In this document: positions 1 through 6,779 of the stretch, piece by piece
Numbering within the stretch: the stretch's first letter is position 1
Layout of the letters: each line of letters starts with the position of its first letter
Assembly (NCBI GenBank): GCA_015494485.1
Contig: WGBF01000205.1
Location: forward strand, 1-7,479
DNA: 7,479 nt
Direction: 5' to 3'
From: a bacterium
Lineage (GTDB): Bacteria; Calditrichota; Calditrichia; RBG-13-44-9; J042
The notes under the pieces: generated by a model
What the model saw: the letters and a program-made list of their open reading frames with translations, nothing else
Databases searched by the model: none
What the model was told of the DNA's origin: nothing
Made by a program: the position numbers and the translations under genes

Positions 1-1018
1 CAAGCAAGCGCGCGTGGGGGTACCGGGCAAAAATTTCCGGCAGGGCAGCGATGATGGAATGCAGGCCTTTGCTGACAATCAGGCGACCTACAAATAAAAG
101 TATCGCTTCCTCTTCCCAGTTTATGGCATCCAGTCTGGTGGCCAGCCCTTCATCGGGAAGTTTGGCGATGTATTGGGATGCCGAATCAATGACCTGCCGG
201 GCATCTGCCAGGGAGCGAATGCGGGAACTGCTTTCCAGTAGTTGCCGGCTCATGGCCGGGGTTTTACCGCCGGTAATGGTATTGACCCGTTCCAGCATGG
301 TGCGGATAGCCGTTCGCCGTTCGTTGCGGGGAATCAGCCGAAACTGCTCCGTATTGACCCCCAGATTCAAAAACACCATTTTTTGCGGCAGGTCCGGCAT
401 GTCCGGGAATAGTGCCAGCAAACGTTGCTCCATTTCCTTCCCGATGAGAAAAATTGTGCCCGCATGCCGAAAGGCTTCCCGGGCATAGTTCATGAAACGT
501 TCATCTTTTTTAACAGCGTACTCAATGGCACTCCCGTGGGGCATCACCGCATACGGTACGCCCGTTGCTTCCCACGCCCGCTGGGCAACCACGGACATGA
601 GCACAGCATGATTGGCATGGACTGCCCGAATTCCGTACCGCTGGATGATTTGCGTTAAAACGTTCACATTAAAGGAGAGGTAGCGTTCAATGACCGATGT
701 GTCCAGTTGGACCATGGGCACCACCTGTTCGTACTCTTCGTAATGGTCCCAAACGTACACCGGAAGGATTTCACCGATGTAGGGCTTGTGCATGATGCAT
801 TGACCGGCATAGGGCGTTTCGCGATTCAGTACCTCATGCGGTTTGCCGGCTTCGTCGTAATGAAAAACCTGGCCAATAAAATCGTAAATTTCCGGGTGGG
901 GTTCCTGGCACATTAAATGCACCGTTTGGCCCTAGCGCACCAGCGCCTGAATCATGGAGCGCGTCCACAAATTACTTCCGGAGCCTTCCAGTAAGTATCC
1001 ATGCAGTATGGCGATCAT
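1..1018 (-). pseudogene. Family 4 glycosyltransferase (GT-B fold), 5' part, interrupted by an in-frame TAG
   Basis: This is a GT4-type retaining glycosyltransferase, a class that moves a sugar from a nucleotide-sugar donor, often for cell-surface polysaccharide. The ATG at 1016-1018 follows a strong ribosome site (AAAGGAGAGG, 1022-1031). The product opens with a beta strand and a glycine-rich loop (MIAILHGYLLEGSGSN, residues 1-16). PHGSAIEY lies at 160-167. The second Rossmann domain begins at about 304 with FVGRLIVSKG; Arg312 and Lys317 match the usual donor-phosphate contacts. The E-x7-E region lies beyond the window edge. Codon 29 is TAG (932-934) within ALVR-stop-GQTVHLMCQ; the frame is then open for 310 codons to the edge. 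A gene caller would probably start at the next in-frame ATG (911-913), which has no good ribosome site and would lose the first beta strand and the glycine loop. Residues 225-300 form a helical-looking stretch longer than the usual GT4 linker. Family is clear; acceptor, donor and functional state are unknown. Confidence 0.85.
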
Positions 1019-1243
1019 TGACCTCTCCTTTGCATTAACAACCTGTTACCATCTTCGCAGCTTTCCCCCAATATCTGAAGCAAAAAGAAATTTGAGGCAC
1101 CCTACTCTACTCCCTGTTTCATTTTGGGAGTTTCGTGAAATGACGGCACCGGATTCTTCCAAAACGCGCAAAAAGGGCTTTCACTGTTTCCCCGGTTTCG
1201 GAATCTCCCGTTTGGGTTTCACGTTGTTCAGAGGCCGTTTGAA

Positions 1244-1296
1244 GGGGCAACATCATTGTTTAGGGATTGCGCAACCCTGTGGATTGTTGTGGCCCC
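1244..1296 (-). other. Structured element just after the pepF stop
   Basis: Read on the minus strand, this begins two bases after the pepF stop codon. The outer arms pair as GGGGC + AACA with TGTT + GCCCC (9 bp, 3-nt bulge). Between them lies a smaller hairpin, AGGGTT-GCGC-AATCCCT, with one bulged T. No T-run follows, so it is not a standard intrinsic terminator; it could be a 3'-end stabilising structure or chance. The rest of the 280-bp gap (1019-1298) shows only the glycosyltransferase ribosome site. I saw no convincing promoter or small gene there. Confidence 0.3.
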
Positions 1297-1298
1297 GC

Positions 1299-3146
1299 TT
1301 ACTTTTCCGTTAACGCTTCCATTTCGCGCACCAGGTCGTCCAGCAGTTGTGTGGTGGCTTCCAGGGGGTCCGGACGGGTAATATCCACACCGGCATCCTT
1401 TAACAGGTCGATGGAATATTTGGAGCTACCGGCCGAAAGAAATTGCAGATACCGTTCCCGTGCTCCGGATTCCCCTCCCAGAATCATCCGGGAAATTGCC
1501 GTGGCGGACGCGTACCCGGTAACGTATTTAAACACGTAGTAATTGTAATAGAAGTGGGGGATGCGACACCAGTTGATCGGGTATTTGCTCTCCAGGTGGA
1601 ACGCCGGCCCAAAATACCGCTGGTACAATTCCCCCTTTAGTTGATTCAACACATCCACCGTCAGGGGCTGGCCGTTTTCCACCATTTCGTGGATGGTCCG
1701 TTCGAATTCGGCAAACAGGGTCTGAATGTACACCGTGCCCCGGATCTGGTTGGCATATTCATTGAGCAAGTAGAGCTTTTTCTGTGGATCCCGGGTATGC
1801 TGCAGCATGTAGTGCATTAGCAGGGCTTCGTTAGTTGTGGAAGCAACTTCCGCCACAAAAATGGTGTAATGGCTGTAAATATACGGTTGATGCTTATGGG
1901 TGAAGTAGGAGTGCAGCGCATGGCCCATTTCGTGGGCTAATGTAAATAAATCGTTCAGCGTACCCTGGTAATTGAGCAGTACGAACGGGTGCACTCCGTA
2001 CGTGCTCCAGGAGTAAGCACCGGCCCGCTTACCCTGATTTTCGTACACGTCAATCCAGCCGCCCTCCAGGCCTTCTTTCAGGGCTGCCAGATACGTATCG
2101 CCCAGGGGAGCCAGGGCATCCAGTAAAATGGATTTGGCTTCTTCATAGGGAATCTCCCACCGCATTTCCTCCACCAGCGGTACGAACAAATCGTACGGCT
2201 GGACGTTGCGGATGCCCAACCGGCGTCGGCGATACGCCATATAGCGATGTAAGGGAGCTAAATTGGCATTAATGGTGTTCACCACATTATCGTACACCTG
2301 GACCGGAATGTTGTCGCTGTCCAGGGCCGCCTCCAGCGCGGATGCGTATTTTCGGGCGCGGGCATAAAACACATCCCGTTTAATGCCGGTGGAGAGGGTG
2401 GCGGAAAGGGTATTGAGCCATTTCTGGTACGTGCCATAAAAGGCATGGTAGGCGGCTTTTCGCACCCGCCGGTTTTTGGATTCCATGAATTTGCTGTACC
2501 GGCCTTTGGTTAATTCCACCCGGTTGCCGTCTTCGTCTTTGATGACCGGAAATTTAATATCCGCATTATTAAACATGGAGAAAATCGTGTAAGGGCCCTG
2601 GGCAACCTCTCCGGCCATGGCCAGAAGGCGTTCCTGTTCCGGCGGAAGCACGTGGTCGCGAGTGCGTAGGAGGTCTTCCAGATAATGCCGGTAAACAGCC
2701 AGCTGGTTGTCCTGTTCAACAAACGCCCATAACCGGTCTTCCGGAATGGCCAGAATTTCGGGGTGAATAAAGGCGCTGGCTTCGTTGAATTTAACCGATA
2801 GGCCCATCACACGGTCCCGCAGTGCCTGAAAGGTGGCGTTGCGCGTGTCTTCGTCGTTTTTCAAACCGGCGTACAGATATAACCGTCCCAGAATCTCATC
2901 AATCTGGTCCCGCAACTGTAAGCATTCCCGAAGCGTTTGGCTGCTTTCTCCCAGTTTGCCTTGAAATGCCTTCAGGCGTGGCAATAACGATTCCACGTTC
3001 TGAAAATCCGCCTCCCAGGCATCCACGGAAGGGTAAATATCTTCCGTTCGCCATTGGTACCGGGAATCCAGTTCATGGCGTTCCGGTAACTGCTGGGGGG
3101 CGGATGGGGTTTTAGACGTAAAGTATTGAAGAATAGGCGACCGCAT
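1299..3146 (-). CDS. pepF: Oligoendopeptidase F (M3 family zinc metallopeptidase)
   Basis: Cytoplasmic zinc peptidase of family M3B, which cuts short oligopeptides internally. The 615-residue product is close to the usual length of about 600. The zinc site is HEMGH, with His405, Glu406 and His409; the third ligand is probably Glu433 in FVAEVAST, 28 residues downstream, matching the M3 spacing. The C-terminal substrate-side motif PHFYYNYYVFKYVTG starts at about 530 and includes His531 and several tyrosines typical of PepF. An M3 N-terminal helical domain occupies roughly 110-190 and the catalytic domain 200-590. There is no signal peptide. The start is set at ATG 3144-3146, with AAAGGAG 7 nt upstream; the in-frame GTG at 3150-3152 is longer but only 1 nt from that ribosome site. 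The gene is intact and ends in TAA. Gaps of 205 bp (upstream) and 280 bp (downstream) suggest its own transcript or a loose cluster. Confidence 0.97.
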   Translation of the reverse strand: MRSPILQYFTSKTPSAPQQLPERHELDSRYQWRTEDIYPSVDAWEADFQNVESLLPRLKAFQGKLGESSQTLRECLQLRDQIDEILGRLYLYAGLKNDEDTRNATFQALRDRVMGLSVKFNEASAFIHPEILAIPEDRLWAFVEQDNQLAVYRHYLEDLLRTRDHVLPPEQERLLAMAGEVAQGPYTIFSMFNNADIKFPVIKDEDGNRVELTKGRYSKFMESKNRRVRKAAYHAFYGTYQKWLNTLSATLSTGIKRDVFYARARKYASALEAALDSDNIPVQVYDNVVNTINANLAPLHRYMAYRRRRLGIRNVQPYDLFVPLVEEMRWEIPYEEAKSILLDALAPLGDTYLAALKEGLEGGWIDVYENQGKRAGAYSWSTYGVHPFVLLNYQGTLNDLFTLAHEMGHALHSYFTHKHQPYIYSHYTIFVAEVASTTNEALLMHYMLQHTRDPQKKLYLLNEYANQIRGTVYIQTLFAEFERTIHEMVENGQPLTVDVLNQLKGELYQRYFGPAFHLESKYPINWCRIPHFYYNYYVFKYVTGYASATAISRMILGGESGARERYLQFLSAGSSKYSIDLLKDAGVDITRPDPLEATTQLLDDLVREMEALTEK

Positions 3147-3153
3147 GGACACG

Positions 3154-3160
3154 CTCCTTT
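3154..3160 (-). promoter_or_regulatory. Ribosome binding site that decides the pepF start
   Basis: AAAGGAG on the minus strand lies 7 nt before ATG 3146 and only 1 nt before the alternative GTG 3152. This spacing favours the ATG and a 615-residue protein rather than 617. Confidence 0.75.
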
Positions 3161-3190
3161 TTTTCGATTGGTAATAATTTGCAGATGTTG

Positions 3191-3265
3191 TCGCTCCCGA
3201 ACGCCCGGAACCGTGAAAACCGGTGAGCGATCGGGAACGCTAAACGTTTGTACCCGGCATCCGGG
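3191..3265 (-). other. Hairpins in the pepF leader
   Basis: Two inverted repeats lie between the hydrolase and pepF. The larger pairs TCGCTC+CCG (3191-3199) with CGG+GAGCGA (3221-3230): 9 bp with one bulged base and a 21-nt loop. The smaller is CCCGG-CAT-CCGGG (3253-3265). Neither is followed by a T-run in the minus-strand direction. They could structure the pepF 5' untranslated region or be chance in a GC-rich stretch. I recognise no riboswitch. Confidence 0.3.
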
Positions 3266-3280
3266 CCAACTTAAACGGTG

Positions 3281-3308
3281 AAAAAATAACACGGATTCCC
3301 GGGGGAAT
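3281..3308 (-). terminator. Weak candidate terminator after the hydrolase gene
   Basis: On the minus strand the inverted repeat ATTCCC / GGGAAT (3295-3308) is followed, after 8 nt, by six T (3286-3281). It sits 44 nt past the hydrolase stop, the expected place for a terminator. The stem is short and the T-run unusually far away, so the call is tentative. Confidence 0.25.
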
Positions 3309-3351
3309 TCAGTCAAAAATTAATTTTGTGTAAGGAGCAACGACACACCGC

Positions 3352-4029
3352 TCATGGGTGTTTTGCCCACGCCACCGTGGGATTTACCCACTCCGGCAGT
3401 GGCCGGTACAGAAACCCATGTTGCAGACCGGTGTTTAATTCAATCTCTTTAAAAACGGTAAGGCCATCGCTTTTTAATTGAGACAGAAAAGGCTGGCAAC
3501 TTCACCCAATGCGGTCGCTGCGTTCGTAAATGTAAAGCACTCTGCCGTAAAAGGGGCCGGCCTGGCTGGCCCACACATTGGCCATCCGCTTGTTACAAAT
3601 GGCCAGCAATACAAAACGCACCTGGGGATTTTTAAGCAGCGCGGATACAAAGCCAGCTATGGCGGCACCTTTGGATGCACCCACCACGGTGATCCGGGAT
3701 GGCGCAACACCCTGGCGCAAGAGGGTGTCAATTTGGGCAACCACTTTTCGGGCGTACTCCAGCGCGCGGGTGTCTGCCGGACGCGCTTCGCTGATAACCA
3801 CAAAACCACTGTCGGCAAATGTTTGCAGAATCCGGTCGTATTCGTACACCCCAAAGCGGGGATGGGTGGGGTGGCGCCCGCTGGTTTCAATTATTCGGCC
3901 GTGGAGATAAATCAGATAGCGGGCGTGGGTGTCAATGGTTTTGGGGACGTGGCTAAAAATATTGCCCGGGGATCCTGGTACTGCAGAAAGCATAACCAGA
4001 ACCAGCAAACTAATGGCTATTTTTTTCAT
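3352..4029 (-). pseudogene. Exported alpha/beta hydrolase, interrupted by an in-frame TGA
   Basis: A small serine hydrolase of the alpha/beta fold, probably exported to the periplasm; substrate unknown. ATG 4027-4029 has AGAGG 5 nt upstream. Residues 1-20 form a signal peptide (MKKIAISLLVLVMLSAVPGS). YLIYLHGR (His43-Gly44-Arg45) is the likely oxyanion-hole strand and VVGASKGAA holds the nucleophile Ser119. ERSDRIG ends with codon 175, and Asp172 is the likely acid. Codon 176 is TGA (3502-3504). The same frame then continues for 49 sense codons and reads like the family C-terminus: SCQPFLSQLKSDG, then KEIELNTGLQHGFLYRP with His204 as the expected catalytic histidine, ending at TGA 3352-3354. 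The complete product would be about 225 residues; the stopped one (175) lacks the His and should be inactive. This may be a pseudogene, a sequence error or readthrough. The frame continuity is seen directly; the triad assignment is inferred from fold conventions. Confidence 0.8.
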
Positions 4030-4068
4030 AAAAACCTCTGAATTGTTGGTGTATTTCGTTGTTATTCT

Positions 4069-4096
4069 CCGGAACCGCTTCTTGCGAACGTTCCAG
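4069..4096 (-). other. Hairpin in the hydrolase leader
   Basis: On the minus strand CTGGAAC and GTTCCGG can form a 7-bp stem with one G-U pair, about 40 nt before the hydrolase ATG. The wobble pairs only in the minus-strand RNA, which fits a structure in the hydrolase mRNA. There is no T-run after it. It overlaps the first GAACGTTC palindrome, so an operator reading competes with an RNA reading. Confidence 0.25.
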
Positions 4097-4183
4097 TTTC
4101 CGCAAAATCGGCGTATTCCGTTGTGTAAATGGTGAACGCGGGAAAATACCGGATTTATTCTTAATTTCCCTGAACGTTCACAA
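4086..4183 (-). promoter_or_regulatory. Paired GAACGTTC palindromes and a possible hydrolase promoter
   Basis: The perfect 8-bp palindrome GAACGTTC occurs at 4086-4093 and again at 4172-4179, where it extends to TGAACGTTCA. The copies are 86 bp apart, about eight helical turns, in the region upstream of the hydrolase. A possible minus-strand promoter overlaps the second copy: TTGTGA (4178-4183), 18-nt spacer, AATAAA (4154-4159). That would place an operator on the -35 box and give a leader of about 120 nt. The palindromes are seen directly; operator and promoter roles are guesses. In the remaining part of the 311-bp gap (4030-4340) I see only the plus-strand hairpin near 4300. Confidence 0.25.
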
Positions 4184-4291
4184 AAAGCGCAATTTAGATG
4201 CTATTCGTGGAAAATCCAATGCGCGGTGCGGAAACCAATTATTTTCTGCCGGGGATGCTGGTAATGCCCGACGGAGAATTACGGTGCATAG

Positions 4292-4316
4292 GCCGCCAGT
4301 CGGTGGCAGTGTTTTT
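4292..4316 (+). terminator. Plus-strand intrinsic-terminator-like hairpin
   Basis: GCCGCC-AGTC-GGTGGC forms a 6-bp stem (one G-U) with a 4-nt loop, followed after AGTG by TTTTT and then an A/T-rich tail. On the minus strand the wobble becomes an A-C mismatch and no T-run follows, so the signal points to plus-strand transcription. No plus-strand gene lies just upstream. It could end an antisense or small RNA, or block transcription entering the 3' end of the DUF5916 gene. Confidence 0.3.
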
Positions 4317-4340
4317 AAAATTTTTCGTGCGGGCCCAACA

Positions 4341-6479
4341 TCAGTGCCAGAGCCCGTAACTGATTTTCACGATTAACTGGTTGGAGTCGTATTGCCAGTA
4401 GCCCCGGTCCACCCGATTGATGTTGTGATTGTACACAATAAACAAATCTCCCAGCATGTTGAACGTCCACCGCAGGCGGGTATTGCTGCCAATGGACTGG
4501 GTTTCGTTGTCATATTGAATAAAGGAAGAGAGTTCAAAATTGGGGGCAAAACTAAATTGCAAGCGGGCACCAACCAGGTCCTGGGTAAAATTGCCTACCG
4601 GCAGGCGGCCGATGTTTCGCTCCACGTTGAGTGCCAGATTAATGTTGGCTGTGGGGCGCATATTCAATTGCAATTCAATCTGATCCAGCTTGCCGTTGTA
4701 AAAGCCGCCAAACCACCAGGTAATCTGGCCGTTAATGGCCCGTTTGGAGGCGGTTTCAAATTCCAGACGGTAGCGCCGCCAGTGGTAGGAGCCCTTTGGG
4801 ATTTCCACCCCATCACTTATTTCAAAATCTTCCGGCAAATTTTCACCGACCGGCATAATGTTAAATTCAAACCGGTCACCGCTTTCCAGCAGAAAATGAA
4901 TGGGGGCGGTAAATACCCGGTAGCTTTCCCATTCATGATTCAGGTTGGTTACTACCCGCACGCCACTTTCAAAGAAAAATTGGCGAATGAGCCGCCAGTG
5001 GGGGCGGGGCATGTAGTCCAGCCCAAAACGGTAGGAATAAATGCCGGGGCGCGGTACATACCCCATGCTGGGTTGAAACGCATCCCCAATTTTCTTGACG
5101 GTTAGGGCGATGTCCAGCAGGTCGTTGGGATAGTCAATTTTAAACCCGTAAGCGCTGTGGTCGCCGGACATGCTGTTGTGATTGTACAGCCCCCAGGCGC
5201 CTACCAGAAAGTTTTTGTCCCCCAGGAAGCGCGTATTCTGGTACACCGCATCTGCGCCGGCGACCCACTCCCTTTCCGGAGCATAGGGGTTGCCGTACGT
5301 GGCAAATACCCCCATGGAAGATTCCCGCAAAATATTTTGCTTTATGCGAATAACGCCCAGGGTGGCCGCCGGTAATTCACCGTCCAGTTTGCCAGTGCGT
5401 ACCACCAGCCCACCAAATTGCGTGTTGTGGTGGCGCCCGTTGACTTTACCACCGGCAATAATGGGTACTTTTTGCCCCTGGTACAGGCCAATCCGCCGAC
5501 TGTAAAAAGGAATCAGCTCCCGGCCCAGGCCAATGCCAAAATCGTAAATATCCGCACCTTCCAGGAAAAACGTCCGCTTTTCCGGAAAGAACAGGGGGAA
5601 ACGGGTTAAATTGAAACGCCGGGCGTCCACTTCGGTTTCTGCAAAGTCCGTGTTAATGGTAAGCTGTGCCAGAATATCGGAAGTGATTTTTTGCGAAAAA
5701 TCCAGGCTGTAATTCAGGGTGGAATGGGGGGATTGGTGTAATGCCTGGTCGGTTTCCCCAATTAGGGAGAGCTTGCTCATCAGCCCAATGCCGAAATCAA
5801 AATCCGGTAAGCCTTGCAAACGACCGGCATGAATCACCTGGCTGATGCGGTAATCCCGTTTGATGCCCGTCCAACGGTCGGTTTCCAGGTTGCGCTGAAT
5901 GCGTCGCTCAATATTAAATCCCCACGCGTCCAACCCCGGGGCAAAGGTCAGGGATTGAATGGGAATAACTACCTCCACAGACCAACCCCGGGTATCCCGG
6001 GAAGTATGCGCGTCCCAGATGGCATCCCAGTTGCTGTTTTCTCCCTCTCCAAAATTGCTGACCAGGGCATCATACCGGGTTCCTACCGGGTTCACGGCAA
6101 AAATAAACCCCGTACGGCCATCCAGATTGGTATCAAATACAAATTTAATGCGGTCTTCGCTGTACATCCGGGAGTCGCGGATTTTGGAAAACACAGTTAT
6201 TTGTTCCGGATGGTCATCGTAACACCGCACACCGATGTAGAGATGGGTAGCATCCACCAGCACCCGAACTACCGTGCGCTGGGTTGGCAAAGCCCCTTCA
6301 TCCGGTTCCACCATGGTTAAATTGGGAATCGAATCCGCCCGGTACCACGCCGCTTCCGTCAACTTGCCATCCACGGTAATGGATTCTCCCGGCCCAAGAC
6401 GATACACCGTTAACACCTGTCCGTACAGAAATAGGGGAAAAAGCAAAATAAGAAGGAAGAAAGGTCGCTTGCTCATCAT
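4341..6479 (-). CDS. CBM9-like/DUF5916 outer-membrane beta-barrel protein
   Basis: A 712-residue exported protein. Residues 1-20 are a signal peptide (basic SKRP, then a strongly hydrophobic stretch ending LFLYG, cleavage probably before Gln21). Residues 30-225 resemble the CBM9-like sugar-binding fold of DUF5916 proteins, with the typical entry DGKLTEAAW at 37-45. From about 230 to the end, the sequence is rich in amphipathic aromatic strands and carries the DUF5916 hallmark RFNLTRFPLFFPEKR (288-302) followed by TFFLEG, which supports an outer-membrane barrel. The molecular role of the family is not established; ligand binding or transport at the cell surface is a reasonable inference. Two ATGs occur in tandem: 6479, and 6476, which sits better (6 nt) behind the weak ribosome site GAGAG. 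The stop is TGA. No plausible minus-strand terminator follows, so read-through into the hydrolase 311 bp away is possible. Confidence 0.9.
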   Translation of the reverse strand: MMSKRPFFLLILLFPLFLYGQVLTVYRLGPGESITVDGKLTEAAWYRADSIPNLTMVEPDEGALPTQRTVVRVLVDATHLYIGVRCYDDHPEQITVFSKIRDSRMYSEDRIKFVFDTNLDGRTGFIFAVNPVGTRYDALVSNFGEGENSNWDAIWDAHTSRDTRGWSVEVVIPIQSLTFAPGLDAWGFNIERRIQRNLETDRWTGIKRDYRISQVIHAGRLQGLPDFDFGIGLMSKLSLIGETDQALHQSPHSTLNYSLDFSQKITSDILAQLTINTDFAETEVDARRFNLTRFPLFFPEKRTFFLEGADIYDFGIGLGRELIPFYSRRIGLYQGQKVPIIAGGKVNGRHHNTQFGGLVVRTGKLDGELPAATLGVIRIKQNILRESSMGVFATYGNPYAPEREWVAGADAVYQNTRFLGDKNFLVGAWGLYNHNSMSGDHSAYGFKIDYPNDLLDIALTVKKIGDAFQPSMGYVPRPGIYSYRFGLDYMPRPHWRLIRQFFFESGVRVVTNLNHEWESYRVFTAPIHFLLESGDRFEFNIMPVGENLPEDFEISDGVEIPKGSYHWRRYRLEFETASKRAINGQITWWFGGFYNGKLDQIELQLNMRPTANINLALNVERNIGRLPVGNFTQDLVGARLQFSFAPNFELSSFIQYDNETQSIGSNTRLRWTFNMLGDLFIVYNHNINRVDRGYWQYDSNQLIVKISYGLWH

Positions 6480-6596
6480 GTGCTCTCATCTTATTTGTGT
6501 TGGTGCAGTTCATCGTTTTTTGTTTATTGTTTTTGGCTGCACCGGTAATTTTATATGTAAAAAGCATTTATGGAAGTGAAAAATAAAAAAGTATAT

Positions 6597-6620
6597 GGTG
6601 TTAATAGTTGACGGTGTTAA
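6597..6620. repeat. Short direct repeat in the divergent intergenic region
   Basis: GGTGTTAA occurs at 6597-6604 and 6613-6620, a 16-bp period, in an A/T-rich part of the 300-bp region between the divergent DUF5916 and tig genes. It might be a tandem binding site, but 8-bp matches in A/T-rich DNA are easily chance. On the minus strand, TATAAA-like sequences near 6550 could serve DUF5916; I found no good -35 partner for them. Confidence 0.2.
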
Positions 6621-6705
6621 ATAAGTGATGAATGCAATCGGTAAATCGGGAAAACCCTGTTGATGCATCTGTACAGAACCGTTCAGTAACCCTTTCCGCC
6701 TTCCC

Positions 6706-6734
6706 TTGCACGGGGGGCATTTCGGTGTTATATT
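6706..6734 (+). promoter_or_regulatory. Candidate promoter of tig
   Basis: TTGCAC (6706-6711), a 17-nt spacer and TATATT (6729-6734) form a housekeeping-type promoter with a good -10 and a weak -35. Transcription would start near 6741, giving a leader of about 40 nt before the tig ATG. The same bases also approximate the Bacteroidota primary-sigma pattern: TTG, 20 nt, then TATATTTA against TAnnTTTG. The sigma type cannot be decided from this. Confidence 0.45.
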
Positions 6735-6779
6735 TATCAGCTTTTTTGAAACCAGAACAGAAACAAAAAGGAACACCGC

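Noticed and set aside
51..488. 145-codon plus-strand ORF at the left edge
   Set aside because: Shadow of the glycosyltransferase, whose minus frame carries GT4 motifs throughout.
1260..1276. AGGGATTGCGCAACCCT as an intrinsic terminator
   Set aside because: Short stem with a bulge and no T-run on either strand.
3502..3504. TGA as a selenocysteine codon
   Set aside because: Catalytic residues of this fold do not include selenocysteine at this place, and no convincing bacterial SECIS hairpin follows; the nearby GCCA/TGGC pairing is too weak.
3478..4041. 187-codon plus-strand ORF opposite the hydrolase, longer than the interrupted sense frame
   Set aside because: The minus strand has a signal peptide, the GASKG nucleophile motif and a ribosome site; the plus-strand product shows nothing comparable.
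4140..4340. Cobalamin-type riboswitch suggested by the GGTGGCAGTG and GGTGCATAGG strings
   Set aside because: The conserved core elements do not occur in the right order or strand, and no cobalamin-related gene is nearby.
4392..5105. 237-codon plus-strand ORF opposite the DUF5916 gene
   Set aside because: The opposite strand encodes a full protein with signal peptide and DUF5916 motifs; the plus-strand translation has no recognisable motif and no ribosome site.
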